Of a DNA stretch of 64,000 nt, positions 23,693 through 35,217 are shown piece by piece. Both the position numbers and the translations under genes were made by a program. Source of the stretch: Volvariella volvacea V23 (lineage: Eukaryota > Basidiomycota > Agaricomycetes > Agaricales > Pluteaceae); NCBI GenBank assembly GCA_000349905.1, contig KB722750.1, positions 518,561 through 582,560 on the forward strand, written 5' to 3'. Within the stretch, counting starts at the first letter, position 1; the number at the start of each line of letters is the position of its first letter. The notes below the pieces were generated by a model that was not told where the DNA came from, did no database searches, and worked only from the letters and a program-made list of their open reading frames with translations.

Positions 23693-24518
23693 AGCAAGAG
23701 AAAGAGGCCGGTGCACGGTCGGAGCCAACCAGTCTTGTATTACGTTCTGTACGAAATTTCAGTGTAGCTGTTCCTGATGTTTGAATGTTGACTGTAAATC
23801 AAGCAAGTTCAGGACGACATGTTGCTCGCAAGACACCTCCATTTGGGTTAACTCCGTGCTTCGTGGACGGGTTTTATGGGCATATGGACATTTCGGCTTT
23901 AGCAGTGTGACAACTCTTCCGCGAACCTCGTGCTCGGACATGTGAGCATCAGTCGTCGACTTCTAATGAATTGGACAGCACACCAGCGGGGATTGCAGCG
24001 TGTAAGTGTTCATTAACTGTTGCTTCTAACCGATGTTGACATCAGGTGAGCTGCCGTTGAGGCAAACCCATAAGGATCGCTGGGGCTCACAGCCACCATC
24101 GGACAAGTGATGCTGATGGGTTCGCTTAGATCTGATATCCGCGACCCTGAAGACGTAAGTTTGCGTTTTGTCAGTTCCATTCGGAATGTGTTGTCCCAAA
24201 TCCTTCCTAGCCCTCCATACATGGGCGAGCGATGGGGACATTTATAGGCACAATAAAGTGGTGCGCAGTCTTGGCGCTGGCCGATCTGATGCGCGCAGTG
24301 GCAATCGATAACTTCGGCTAAAATGTATAAATCTCGAGGAACGGAGGAATCGATGAAAAAGAGGAAGGAGCGGAAAAACACACGCAAACAGCGACCATAG
24401 AAAATGAGCAGATGAGATTGAAATTCTCTTCTCCTCTTCCTCCCCACTCGAATACTGATCCCATTCTAGTGGTGAGGAAGACGACTTTCGCGTACGCTCA
24501 TTCAATACAATCCGCGTT
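23693..24518. other. Intergenic between WDR24 and the CPSase-ATCase gene
   Basis: A minus-strand frame at 24013-24447 shows no recognisable domain and overlaps the likely promoter and 5' leader of the downstream gene. The C/T-rich block at about 24420-24470 is probably part of that leader. Confidence 0.5.
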
Positions 24519-27500
24519 ATGGCCACATCCACCGCTCCTGTTAGACCGCTCCTCAACCGGTTACCCAGCAACTTCCCCGCGCAGCCGGCAGCGCCTGTGA
24601 CTGCCCCAACGAATATCGATACAGATGAACGACCACTTGATGGAATTCTTGAACTTGTAGATGGGACTGCCTTCCGTGGGTTCAGCTTTGGTACCGAAGG
24701 AAAGAGCGTCGCAGGAGAGTGTGTGTTCCAGACCGGTGTGTGCTTCCGCCTTGGAACTTGATTATCCGCGCCTTCTGAGCCAATGTTGTAGGTATGGTTG
24801 GATACACCGAATCCTTGACAGATCCCTCTTATGAGGGCCAGATCTTGGTACTCACGTACCCGCTCATCGGAAACTATGGTGTTCCCGAGCGTCCTCCACA
24901 AGCGGAGTCGTCTTCAGCTTCACCACTCCCAGAATCATTTGAATCTTCCCGGATTCACGTAGCAGGCCTTATTGTAGGCTACTACTCCGAAGACTACAAC
25001 CATTTTTTGGCCAACTCGTCTCTCGGTCGATGGTTGAAAGAAAATGGCGTACCTGCCTTATATGGCGTCGATACCCGCGCCCTCACCAAAAAAATTAGAG
25101 AAAAGGGGTCCATGCTCGGAAAAGTCCTCGCTCGCACAATTGGCTCCCCCGTTAGTCCCGCTATCATCTCTCCTCCTCCCTCTGCCCCTGCTTCTCCCTA
25201 CTCTTGGCGAGACGAGTTCAGTGATATCCCCTTCGATGACCCGAACGTTCGAAATCTCGTGGCCGCCGTTTCGATTACAGAGCCTCGCCTACATCTCCCT
25301 ACGACAGCCCCTCGTTTACACCCATCTGGCCGTACCCTCCGCGTCATCGCTCTAGATGTTGGAATGAAGTATAACCAAGTCCGATGCTTCATCAATCGCG
25401 GTGTCGAACTCAAAGTCGTTCCATGGAATTACGACTTTTTGGCGGAATCAGAGCCCTATGATGGTCTCTTCCTTTCGAATGGCCCTGGCGATCCCATGAT
25501 GCTCACTGACACTGTCAAGCGTATATCCAAGGCTCTCGAGAATAGCGACCGACCCATTTTCGGTATCTGCTTGGGCCACCAACTGCTTGCTCTTGCAGCA
25601 GGAGCGACCACATCCAAGATGAAGTACGGAAACCGTGGACACAATATCCCGTGCACCGACGCGCTCTCTGGGCGTTGCTACATCACCAGCCAAAATCACG
25701 GATACCAAGTCGATACCAACTCGCTACCTGCTGGATGGAAGGAGCTCTTCCGAAACGCCAATGACGGAAGCAACGAGGGTATCTACTGCGAGACCAAGCC
25801 CTTCTTCTCCGTCCAGTTCCACCCCGAGTCCACCCCCGGTCCTCGAGACACCGAGTTCCTCTTTGACGTCTTCATCCAAAATGTGGCAGATTGCGCCGCT
25901 ACCAACTCTCTAGTTCCCATTTCCATGCCAGGTGGCAAGAAGGAGGAGAACGCGAAACGTGCTCCCCGCGTGAACGTCAGCAAGGTCATCATTCTCGGTT
26001 CTGGTGGTCTTTCTATCGGTCAGGCTGGTGAATTCGACTATTCGGGTTCTCAAGCGATCAAGGCGTTGAAGGAGGAGGGAATTTATACCATCATGGTCAA
26101 CCCTAATATTGCCACGATTGCGACCTCGAAGGGTCTTGCTGATAAAGTCTACTTCCTCCCCGTAACCCCTGAATTCGTTCGCAAGGTCATCAAATACGAG
26201 AAGCCCGACGGAATCTACGTGACATTCGGTGGTCAGACCGCTTTGAATGTCGGTATCAAGCTCAAGGACGAATTCGAGGAGCTCGGCGTGAAGGTTTTGG
26301 GAACGCCTATTGAGACTATCATCACGACGGAGGACAGACAGCTGTTTGCGACCGCGATGGAGCAGATTGGGGAGAAGTGTGCGGAGAGCTTTACAGCGAC
26401 GAACCCAGACGAAGCTGTTGCTGCTGCCAACGCGATCGGATTCCCAGTTATCGTTCGCGCAGCATATGCATTGGGCGGTTTGGGCTCTGGATTTGCTCAG
26501 GATGAGAAGCAGCTGAGGACGTTGTGCGCCAAGGCGTTTGCTACTAGTCCTCAGGTGCTGGTGGAGAAGAGTATGAAGGGGTGGAAGGAGATTGAGTACG
26601 AAGTTGTGAGGGATTGCAGGGATAACTGTATCACAGTTTGTAACATGGAGGTCAGTTCCAAGTCGCGATTGATTGTTTCGGTTGAACTGATGTCCATGCC
26701 CACCAACAGAACTTTGATCCCTTGGGTATTCATACAGGAGACTCGATTGTCGTAGCTCCCTCACAAACCCTCTCCGATGCCGATTACAACATGCTGAGAA
26801 CCACTGCCATCAATGTAATTCGCCATCTTGGCGTCGTTGGTGAATGCAACATTCAGTATGCTCTCAATCCAACATCACAAGAATATTGCATTATCGAGGT
26901 ATGCTCGTCACTCATCTCTACATTCCTCCACTCACATGATTCCGACAACGTAGGTAAACGCTCGTCTCTCCCGTTCCTCCGCTCTGGCATCCAAAGCCAC
27001 AGGCTACCCCCTAGCCTTCATCGCAGCCAAATTGGGTCTCGGTATACCCCTCAACGAGATCAAGAACTCCGTCACGAAGCTGACTAGCGCCTGCTTCGAG
27101 CCAAGCTTGGATTACGTCGTCGTGAAGATTCCCAGATGGGACTTGAAGAAGTTTAACAGGGTGAGCAGGCTGTTGAGCAGCAGCATGAAGAGTGTGGGAG
27201 AGGTTATGGCTATCGGGAGGACGTTTGAGGAGACGATTCAGAAGGCGATTAGGTCGATCGATGACACATTCGCTGGGTTTGCAAAGGTATACTCCGCGTT
27301 TATTTGAGCGTTGGTGAACGGCTCATTCATTTCGTGTTGCAGAATGACTTCGTTGAGGATATCGACGAGGAACTGGTCAACCCGACTGACAAGAGACTCT
27401 TCGCCATCTCGACTGCATTCCATAGAGGCTATTCTGTCAACAAGATTTGGCAGATGACGAATATCGACAAGTGGTTCCTGAAGAAGTTGGAGAACATTCA

Positions 27501-30500
27501 CAAGATGGAGACGCGTCTATTGTGAGTTTGTGTTGCCCTTTCTTCCCACGCCTCCTAAACCACAACCACGATTCTGAACTCGTCAGGACCACGAATGTCT
27601 CTTCTATATCACCCGACCATTTGCGTCAAGCGAAGCAGCTAGGCTACTCAGATCGTCAACTCGCAACATGTCTGGGTTCTACCGAACTTGCAGTCCGAAG
27701 ACTCCGACAAGAACACAATGTCCTTCCTTTCGTCAAGCAAATTGATACCGTCGCTGCCGAGTTCCCTGCGTTCACCAACTATCTGTATACAACCTACAAT
27801 GCAGTAGAACACGATGTCGCGTTTGAAGATCGTGGAGTGATGGTCTTGGGTTCTGGTGTCTACCGCATTGGTTCATCGGTCGAGTTTGATTGGTGTGCTG
27901 TTCGCGCAATTCGCACTCTACGAGACCAAGGGCTACCCACCGTCATGGTCAACTACAACCCCGAGACGGTCAGTACGGACTACGACGAAGCCGACCGCCT
28001 CTACTTTGAAAACATCAGTCTCGAAACCATACTCGACATCTACGACGCGGAACACTCCCGCGGTGTCATTCTTTCCATGGGTGGTCAAACGCCGAACAAC
28101 ATTGCTCTCCCACTGTACCGACAAAACATCAAGATCTACGGTACCTCACCTGAGATGATCGACACCGCAGAGAACCGATACAAGTTCTCTCGATTGTTGG
28201 ACGAGATTGGTGTTGACCAGCCGATGTGGAAGGAGCTGTCAAGCTTTGAGGACGCTCAGGCGTTTTGCGAGAAGGTTGGATACCCGGTGTTGGTTCGACC
28301 CAGCTATGTGCTCTCCGGAGCTGCGATGAATGTCGTTTCGACTGGCGACGACTTGTTGAACTACCTCACACAAGCAACGGCCGTATCGCGAGATCATCCT
28401 GTCGTTATCTCCAAGTACATTGAACAAGCCAAGGAGATTGAGATGGACGCGGTGGCGAAGGACGGAAAGCTGGTCATGCACTATATCTCGGAACACGTTG
28501 AGAACGCCGGTGTTCATTCTGGAGATGCCACGCTTATTCACCCACCGCAAGATTTGGACCCGCAGACGGTTAGACAAATTGAAGAAGCGACTGCGAAGAT
28601 TGGAAATGCGCTCAACGTCACCGGTCCTTTCAATATCCAGTTCATCGCAAAGAACAACGAGATCAAGGTTATCGAATGTAATCTTCGCGCTGCACGATCT
28701 TTCCCGTTCGTTTCAAAGGTTACAGGTGTTGATGCGATTGAGATGGCGACCAAGGTCATGTTAGGTCTCCCAGTCGAAGCATACCCAGACCTTGGACTAC
28801 CGCAAGACTACGTCGGCGTCAAGGTCCCGCAATTCAGTTTCAGCAGGTTGTCTGGCGCTGATCCCGTTCTTGGAGTTGAGATGGCCTCGACAGGAGAGGT
28901 GGCTTGCTTCGGAAAGGACAAGTATGAAGCGTACTTGAAGGCTTTGATTTCGACAGGTATCGTTCCTCCCAAGAAGAATATTTTGTTCTCTGTTGGAAGT
29001 TATAGGGAGAAATTGGAGTTGTTGCCTTCTGTGCAGAAATTGAGTGCGGCGGGATATAACATTTTTGCGACTAGCGGAACGGCTGACTTCTTGGCTGAGC
29101 ATGGTGTTCCATGCAAAGTGAGTTCCTTCACCCTATGCTGGTAAGTGATGGACTAACGCTCTGTAATAGTACCTAGAATCTCTGGGCGGAGATAGTCGTG
29201 AAGAACAGAAATCCGAATACTCGCTGACTCAACACTTGGCTAATAACCTCATCGACATGTACATCAACTTGCCTTCTAAGAACCACTACCGTCGTCCTGC
29301 CAGCTACACTAGCAAAGGATACTTTACTCGTCGTATGGCTGTCGACTTTGCCATTCCGCTCATCACCAACGTCAAGAACGCCAAACTGCTTGCGGAGGCT
29401 CTCGTCAGAAAGTTGCCCCTTGATGTCTCATCTCTGGATTCCAAGTCTTCGCATCTCACGCATACGTTCCCTGGTCTTGTCAATGTTGCTGCTTTTGTTC
29501 CTCAAATTGCTGCTCAGAATAGTAAGGATCTGATTGAAGCTACCCGAGCTTCAGTTAGCGGTGGTTTCACTACTGCCGTCGTCATTCCTGCTGGTGATGG
29601 CAATCAAATCGCCGACCGAGCGTCGTTGGAACAAACGAAGTCGAGCATCGCTGGTTCAGCGAGCTGCAATTTCGCCCTCGGGATCACTGCTACAGCAAGC
29701 AATGCTCAAGCTCTTGATGAAGAGGTACAAGTCGAGACCAAATTGCTTTATATTCCCTCCACGTCTTCCGTCTCCGTTGTTGCTGCACACTTCGCTGCTT
29801 GGCCTGTGGACAAGACTATCGTAACAGCTGCTCGTGGATCAGATCTGTCTTCAGTCTTGTTGCTGGCAAGTCTACATAACAGGAGCGTACACGTCACCGA
29901 CGTCCAGAGCAGCGATGACTTGCTGTTGATATCGTTGAGCAAGGCGAAACAACTCAAGGTTACTTGCGATATCTCGATCTACTCCTTGTTCTTTACTCGC
30001 GAGAAGTTCCCCAATAGCAAGTCGCTCCCGACTGAGAAGGAGCAGGCAGCCTTGTGGAAGAGGTTAGATGTTATTGATGCCTTCTCCATCGGAGCTACAC
30101 CCTACCACTTGGCCAAAGACTTGGGACAATCGGGATCCGTCTGGTCTGGTGTTGAAGAGGCGCTTCCCCTTCTACTCACCGCGGTAGCAGACGGCAAGCT
30201 CACACTTGAAGACATTCGACTCCGACTCCACGACAATCCGGTCCATATCTTCGGATTACCTGACCAATCTCATACCAGCGTTGAAGTCGAAATTGGGCGT
30301 AAGACCGTATTCGGAAACAAGCAACACGCCTGGTCGCCTCTCGAGAGCAGCTCCGTTGTTGGACTCATCCATCGTGTCGCGATCCATGGCCAGACTGTCT
30401 TCGTCGATGGAGCATTTTTGCAAAATGCAGTCGGTCTTGGAAGGGATGTTTCGGCAGCGGTCGTCAGCCATCCTCCTGCTGCCAAAGAAGAGGGTGTTAC

Positions 30501-31651
30501 GGCACCCGTCGTCCCACCAGTTGTACCCCAACAACACTTGCAGCCGCCCCAGCCACCTACCGGGCCGCCAGTTCATCCGCCATCTCAACTCCAAACTCAT
30601 CTCCGTCGTCTCCCCGCGTTCCATCTCCGACATATCCTCACCGTCAAGCAATTTACCAAAAACGACCTCTACGACCTCTTCTCGCTCGCTCACGATATGC
30701 AGCTCGAAGTGGAGCGCAAAGGATCGCTTGACATCCTTAAGGGCAAAGTGTTGTGTACTCTCTTCTACGAGCCTTCCACCCGGACGAGCTCTTCCTTCGA
30801 GGCAGCTATGAAACGATGCGGTGGAGAGGTCGTCCAGGTCACACCAGACAAGTCATCTGTAGTGAAGGGAGAAACATTGGAAGATACCATCCGAACGTTA
30901 GCTTGTTATGCAGACGCCATTACCATCAGACACCCCAGCGTTGGCAGTGCACAATTGGCAGCCAAATTCTCACCTGTACCGGTCTTGAACGCCGGCGATG
31001 GAACTGGCGAGCACCCTACACAGGCTCTTCTTGATATTTACACCATTCGTTCGGAATTGGGTACCGTGAACGGACAGACCATTACCCTCCTTGGAGATCT
31101 CAAGAATGGACGAACGGTCCACAGTCTTGTCACGCTCCTCTGTCTCTACAATGTCCGCTTGAACTTCGTCTCCCCTCCAAGTCTCAGCATGCCGTCTACC
31201 GTCGTTTCAGCAGTTCGTAAAGCTGGCGTGTCGGTGACTGTTTGTGAGTCGCTCGAGGAGGTGTTGGCAGATACGGATGTGTTGTATGTGACCAGAGTGC
31301 AGAAGGAGAGGTTTGATAGTGAAGCAGAATGGTTGCAAGTTAAGGATGCGTATAGAGTCGATCATTCAGTTCTTTCAAGGGCAAAGGAGGAAATGATTGT
31401 TATGCATCCCCTCCCTCGTGTCAATGGTACGAATTCCTCTTATTCAATCCACTCCTGCTCTCTGAGACAAATGTACTTCAGAAATCGATCCCGAAGTCGA
31501 CTTCGATTCGAGGAGAGCTGTATACTTCCGACAAATGCGATATGGATTATATGTAAGTATCTCTTCTCTTCTATGTCAACTCTTGCATTTCTTACACGGC
31601 TCGCACATCCTATAGGTACGAATGGCATTATTGGCCAGTGTATTGGGTTGA
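24519..31651 (+). CDS. ura2: Ura2-type carbamoyl-phosphate synthase / aspartate carbamoyltransferase
   Basis: Nine exons: 24519-24735, 24792-26650, 26710-26898, 26954-27286, 27343-27521, 27587-29117, 29170-31426, 31482-31552 and 31616-31651. They give 2223 residues, close to yeast Ura2 (2214). Domains in order are glutamine amidotransferase (catalytic Cys in GICLGHQ; His and Glu in QFHPES), the two ATP-grasp halves of CPSase ([34 protein letters not shown]), a dihydroorotase-like domain, and ATCase ([36 protein letters not shown]). The DHOase-like domain lacks the zinc-binding HxH: the family's PGLID-HVHLR region reads [12 protein letters not shown]. It therefore only links the other activities, as in other fungi. 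The enzyme makes carbamoyl aspartate, the first committed steps of pyrimidine synthesis, and is UTP-inhibited in the family. Confidence 0.97.
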
Positions 31652-32303
31652 TCGTTTCTACCCATGGAAGATAATAAAGTATATTATAAAGGTTGCTCTA
31701 CTGTAAAACGATAGGAATTGGACGTTATGCCATCGCCAACTGGTCAACGAACATTCACCACTGTGTATCAGAATCAAAATATGACAAGTTGTATTAGTAT
31801 ACCCAGCAATGTACATACTCGTTCAGCCTGTGCAGGTTTAACTTTGCTGCAAATCATATGAAGAGTATGCCCACTGAAGGTAATTAATTGATTGCAGCTC
31901 GAGGGAATTTTTAAAGGTGAGTCTCTTCATGACTATATCTACTGAGTTCGTATCAACTCCGTCCAGCATGTCCAGACGAGTTAAGACTGTTGAAGGCTAC
32001 CTCTCAGGCCTGAGATCTCAGGCGTCGGACGAATCGAAATGCGCAGTACGTTGGACAAATGGACTTCAATCTTACCTCTATATTGCAACATTGCGCTCAA
32101 AGTGCGTTTTCCGTGGATTGAGCAGCGCACAGATTTCAAAGCTCAGCGCTTCAGCTCTGAACTTTGGGGACATACTGAACAGGCAGGGGCTAGAGGATAT
32201 CCATCCAAATTTGGGGTTGCCACTTCCCGGGTCGAGGCGTACATTACGGCTACCACATGTGCATTTGACCACAGACATTTTCCCCTCTCCTCAGCGCGTT
32301 TTC
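31652..32303. other. Intergenic upstream of the NACHT gene
   Basis: An open frame from 31917 runs into the NACHT gene's first exon, so its true start could lie further upstream than 32304. I see no supporting similarity in that stretch. Confidence 0.4.
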
Positions 32304-34630
32304 ATGGGCGCACACCAATCTCGCCTCTTCCACAAGGCAAGTGTGGTAAACAACAGAGGCATCGTCATCATAAATGGTGCAAACGAGACGACTGTCGTGA
32401 AAAGGCCAGATATCCAAACTCGAGGTGCAAGCGGACTATCAGATATCTCCAATGATCTCTCATTTACGTAGTGAATTTTTAGCCAGGGAAGTGCTTATCC
32501 CGTATGTTGTAGTGAATGCGATGCATAGAGGGGAAGTGCGCGCGGATCCATTGCGCTGCCATCCACAAACCCGCCAGGCCATCATCCTCGACATCGTCAC
32601 TTGGATTGAAAATACGAGTCGAGTGAGGAACGTACTTTGGCTATTAGGTCCTGCTGGAGTTGGGAAGTCGGCTATTGCGATGAGCACTGCAGAAAGGCTC
32701 GATGAAAAAGGGTCGAAAGCAAAAGTAGCTGGATCATTCTTTTTCTTTGCAAACGACCCACTTCGCAGCAATCCTAGGGGGTTGGTGCCCACTCTCGCTT
32801 ATATGTTAGGGGTCTGGATGGATGATGTAGGACTGGAGATTGACAAGGCACTGCAACGAGACCCCCAGATCCTGCAAGCAACATTAGAAGTTCAGTGGAG
32901 GAGGCTTATTGTGGACACTATCAGTGCAGTCGGCAATATCCCACCAGCCGTAATTATCATAGATGGCCTGGATGAGTGCGGAACTGCAGCAGACCAGAGG
33001 AGGGTCCTCGCTCTTATTGGATCTTGCGGTTCCAACTTCCCTCTCGCCTTTCTTGTCGCAAGTCGTCCAGAACCGCATCTCGTTAATACTTTCAGCTCAG
33101 AACCACTTTCGTCACTCTGTCGTCCGAGAATCAACCTAGCGGACTATAGGGACTCAATAGAGATGCGGATGTTCATTAAATCAAGCTTCTCGGCCCTGTA
33201 TGAGAAGCACAACGATGTTCTCGATTCATACGCAAAGAATGGAGTCTGGCCATCGAACGAAGTGATTGACTTGATCGCATCCAGATCGGACGGGCAATAC
33301 GTCTATCCAGCCACGCTCTTTAGATACATTGATGTGGACGACACGAATCCATACGAGAGATTGCAAGCATGTCTCGAAGAGATTCCTGAGGCGTTGTCTG
33401 CTCTCGACACACTCTATTTACGAATACTCCAAACTTCACACAGCGAAGATGACGAGCAGGTTCAAGGCCTTTTGTTCGCTGTCTGCACACCCTTTTTGAG
33501 TGCCAATATTCTCAACATCAGCGATGACTCAGACGCTACCAAATCAATAAGGAACCTGAGATTATTCTTCGGGTACTCCGACGAAGCCCAGTTTCGTCTC
33601 GCCCTTCGAAAGGTCCATTCAGTTCTCAACATTCCAACCAACAGCTACGAGGTTATCGTCGTCTACCATAGATCCTTTGCGGATTTCTTGCGTGATTATA
33701 GGCGTAGTGGTCGTTATTACCTGGATCCGCGGACACACGCATCGAGATTCGTAGAAAGAAGTATAACGGAAATGCAAATGGCTCAGACAAAGCACGCTGA
33801 TTATATTGAATTCCTGGTAAACTGTTGGCGCTATTCTGGGTTGATAGGCCCCATCCTCCCGGAGAGCCTTGCGTTGCAGTTAAAGAAATTTGATTTGGTA
33901 TCGTGTGCTAAGAGTATCCTGGTGAGGTGCTGGATTTATGAAAGCGTTGAACCTGCGTGGCGGATGCTCTCAACAGCTAGCTTAGCTTGGGTTGGTATGC
34001 ATTTTCGCCCCCAGGCCGTACCTACCTATTAAAAGCAATGACTACCCTAGGGCGACCGCGTTCTAACGCACAAATATGGGAAGCTTGAACTACCATCGAT
34101 GATAGGCGCCTGTTACTTGCAAACATATTTTGCGTATTCGCGGAATGATCGGCCTCCTCGAAGGATCTACCCCAGGGGTTGCCCACTGACCTGGATTGCG
34201 TTGTTTGCGCTCATTCAAGCCTGGTGGGTCACTCTACTAAAGGACGATAGGTTATGGTTACACCACACCAACGAGGCACTTAACTATATTTTGAGCTGGG
34301 ATAGGGATGACATAGTCCTTGCTGCCCTAACTGTTTTAATGGATGATAGGGTAGCACGATCGTTGTATGTTGCCGTTCTTATTTGTTCTCAATCCCCTCG
34401 TCAATTTGTCGCTGATGCATTTTAACAGATCACCAAACGACATTCAATATTTGCTTGCTTGGAGGAACTCACCATGGCGAGTTACGGCACTTTCAACTAT
34501 GCTCGTAACTGTACTGACATGCCTCCTTTTCCAGGGAGGCCCGCGAATCCGAACCCCGATATGTGCACGACGTTCGGGAACTGATACGAAAAGAACTTTT
34601 GCGACTTCCTCTAAAATATCACCACCATGA
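32304..34630 (+). CDS. NACHT-domain STAND NTPase (NLR-like)
   Basis: Proposed exons 32304-32424, 32483-33990, 34051-34364 and 34429-34630, giving 714 residues. The N-terminus carries the FHKASVVNNRGIVIINGA motif, typical of basidiomycete NACHT proteins (FHNASNF...I-GG). The NACHT domain has PLRCHPQTR, Walker A GPAGVGKSA, and Walker B VIIIDGLDEC followed by ASRPEPHL. A winged-helix-like and helical region follows (YHRSFADFLRDYRRSGRYYLDP). The first intron uses TTTTTAG rather than the nearer CGTAG, which would give a stop. The 3' end is uncertain: another frame (VRELIRKELL to 34754) also looks protein-like. No WD40, ANK or TPR repeats follow, so the sensor part is short or absent. Proteins of this class act in non-self recognition and programmed cell death in fungi; the role of this one is unknown. 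Confidence 0.82.
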
Positions 34631-35217
34631 ATTAAATGCTCCAAGTGTCGTCACCTGGTTGAAACTAAGTGCCCAATTAGTTATTGCACAAATCCAAGCT
34701 CTATACTCCGCTTTTCCAAATCCTAGAAGCATTTTTCAGGTGAATCTAGCCTGATAGCGCACTGGAGGGCAAGGGAATGCTCTTAGGTGAGGGAGTTTTA
34801 TTAGTAGCATCATCTATTCTGTAATATAGTATCGTGTCTTGTACAGTACGCTATCTACTTGGGATCCCATTTAGACCATGAATCACGAATCTTCAGTACT
34901 GAATAGCAGGAATTCCAACTCCATGGTCATTAATCTTCAAACTCCTTCCCGAAGTGGATTCCTCCAACGCCAACCGGTATCTTTTCCGAAAAAAAGGAAC
35001 TTCATTACATTATGTCTATATTTTCCATCATAATGAATAACAAGATTCTAGTGTAGCATGATATAGGTATGAATGAGTGGGCGTCTGTGTAAGCATCTAT
35101 CTATGGCATAACCATACGGTCTAGAGGTCTCACCGCGTCAGCAGCGAGGTGTGCAGCGAATGGAGGGTGGTCGGAGGCGGGCGGGGTAGGCAGCGACGTG
35201 GGGGAGTGGTAGGGCTT
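34631..35217. other. Intergenic, convergent 3' ends
   Basis: The region lies between the plus-strand NACHT gene and the minus-strand EF-G gene. It contains only 3' flanking sequence and the alternative NACHT terminal frame noted above. Confidence 0.5.

Noticed and set aside
24013..24447. Minus-strand open frame of 144 codons upstream of the CPSase gene
   Set aside because: No recognisable motif, an overlapping frame of similar length on the same strand, and location over the promoter and leader of a highly conserved gene; probably chance.
25910..26764. 284-codon minus-strand frame inside the CPSase gene
   Set aside because: Shadow of the strongly conserved ATP-grasp coding sequence on the other strand.
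34492..34521. A 30-bp intron near the 3' end of the NACHT gene
   Set aside because: Although it has GT...CCAG ends, it is below the usual minimum intron size and its removal does not change the frame, so it has no support.
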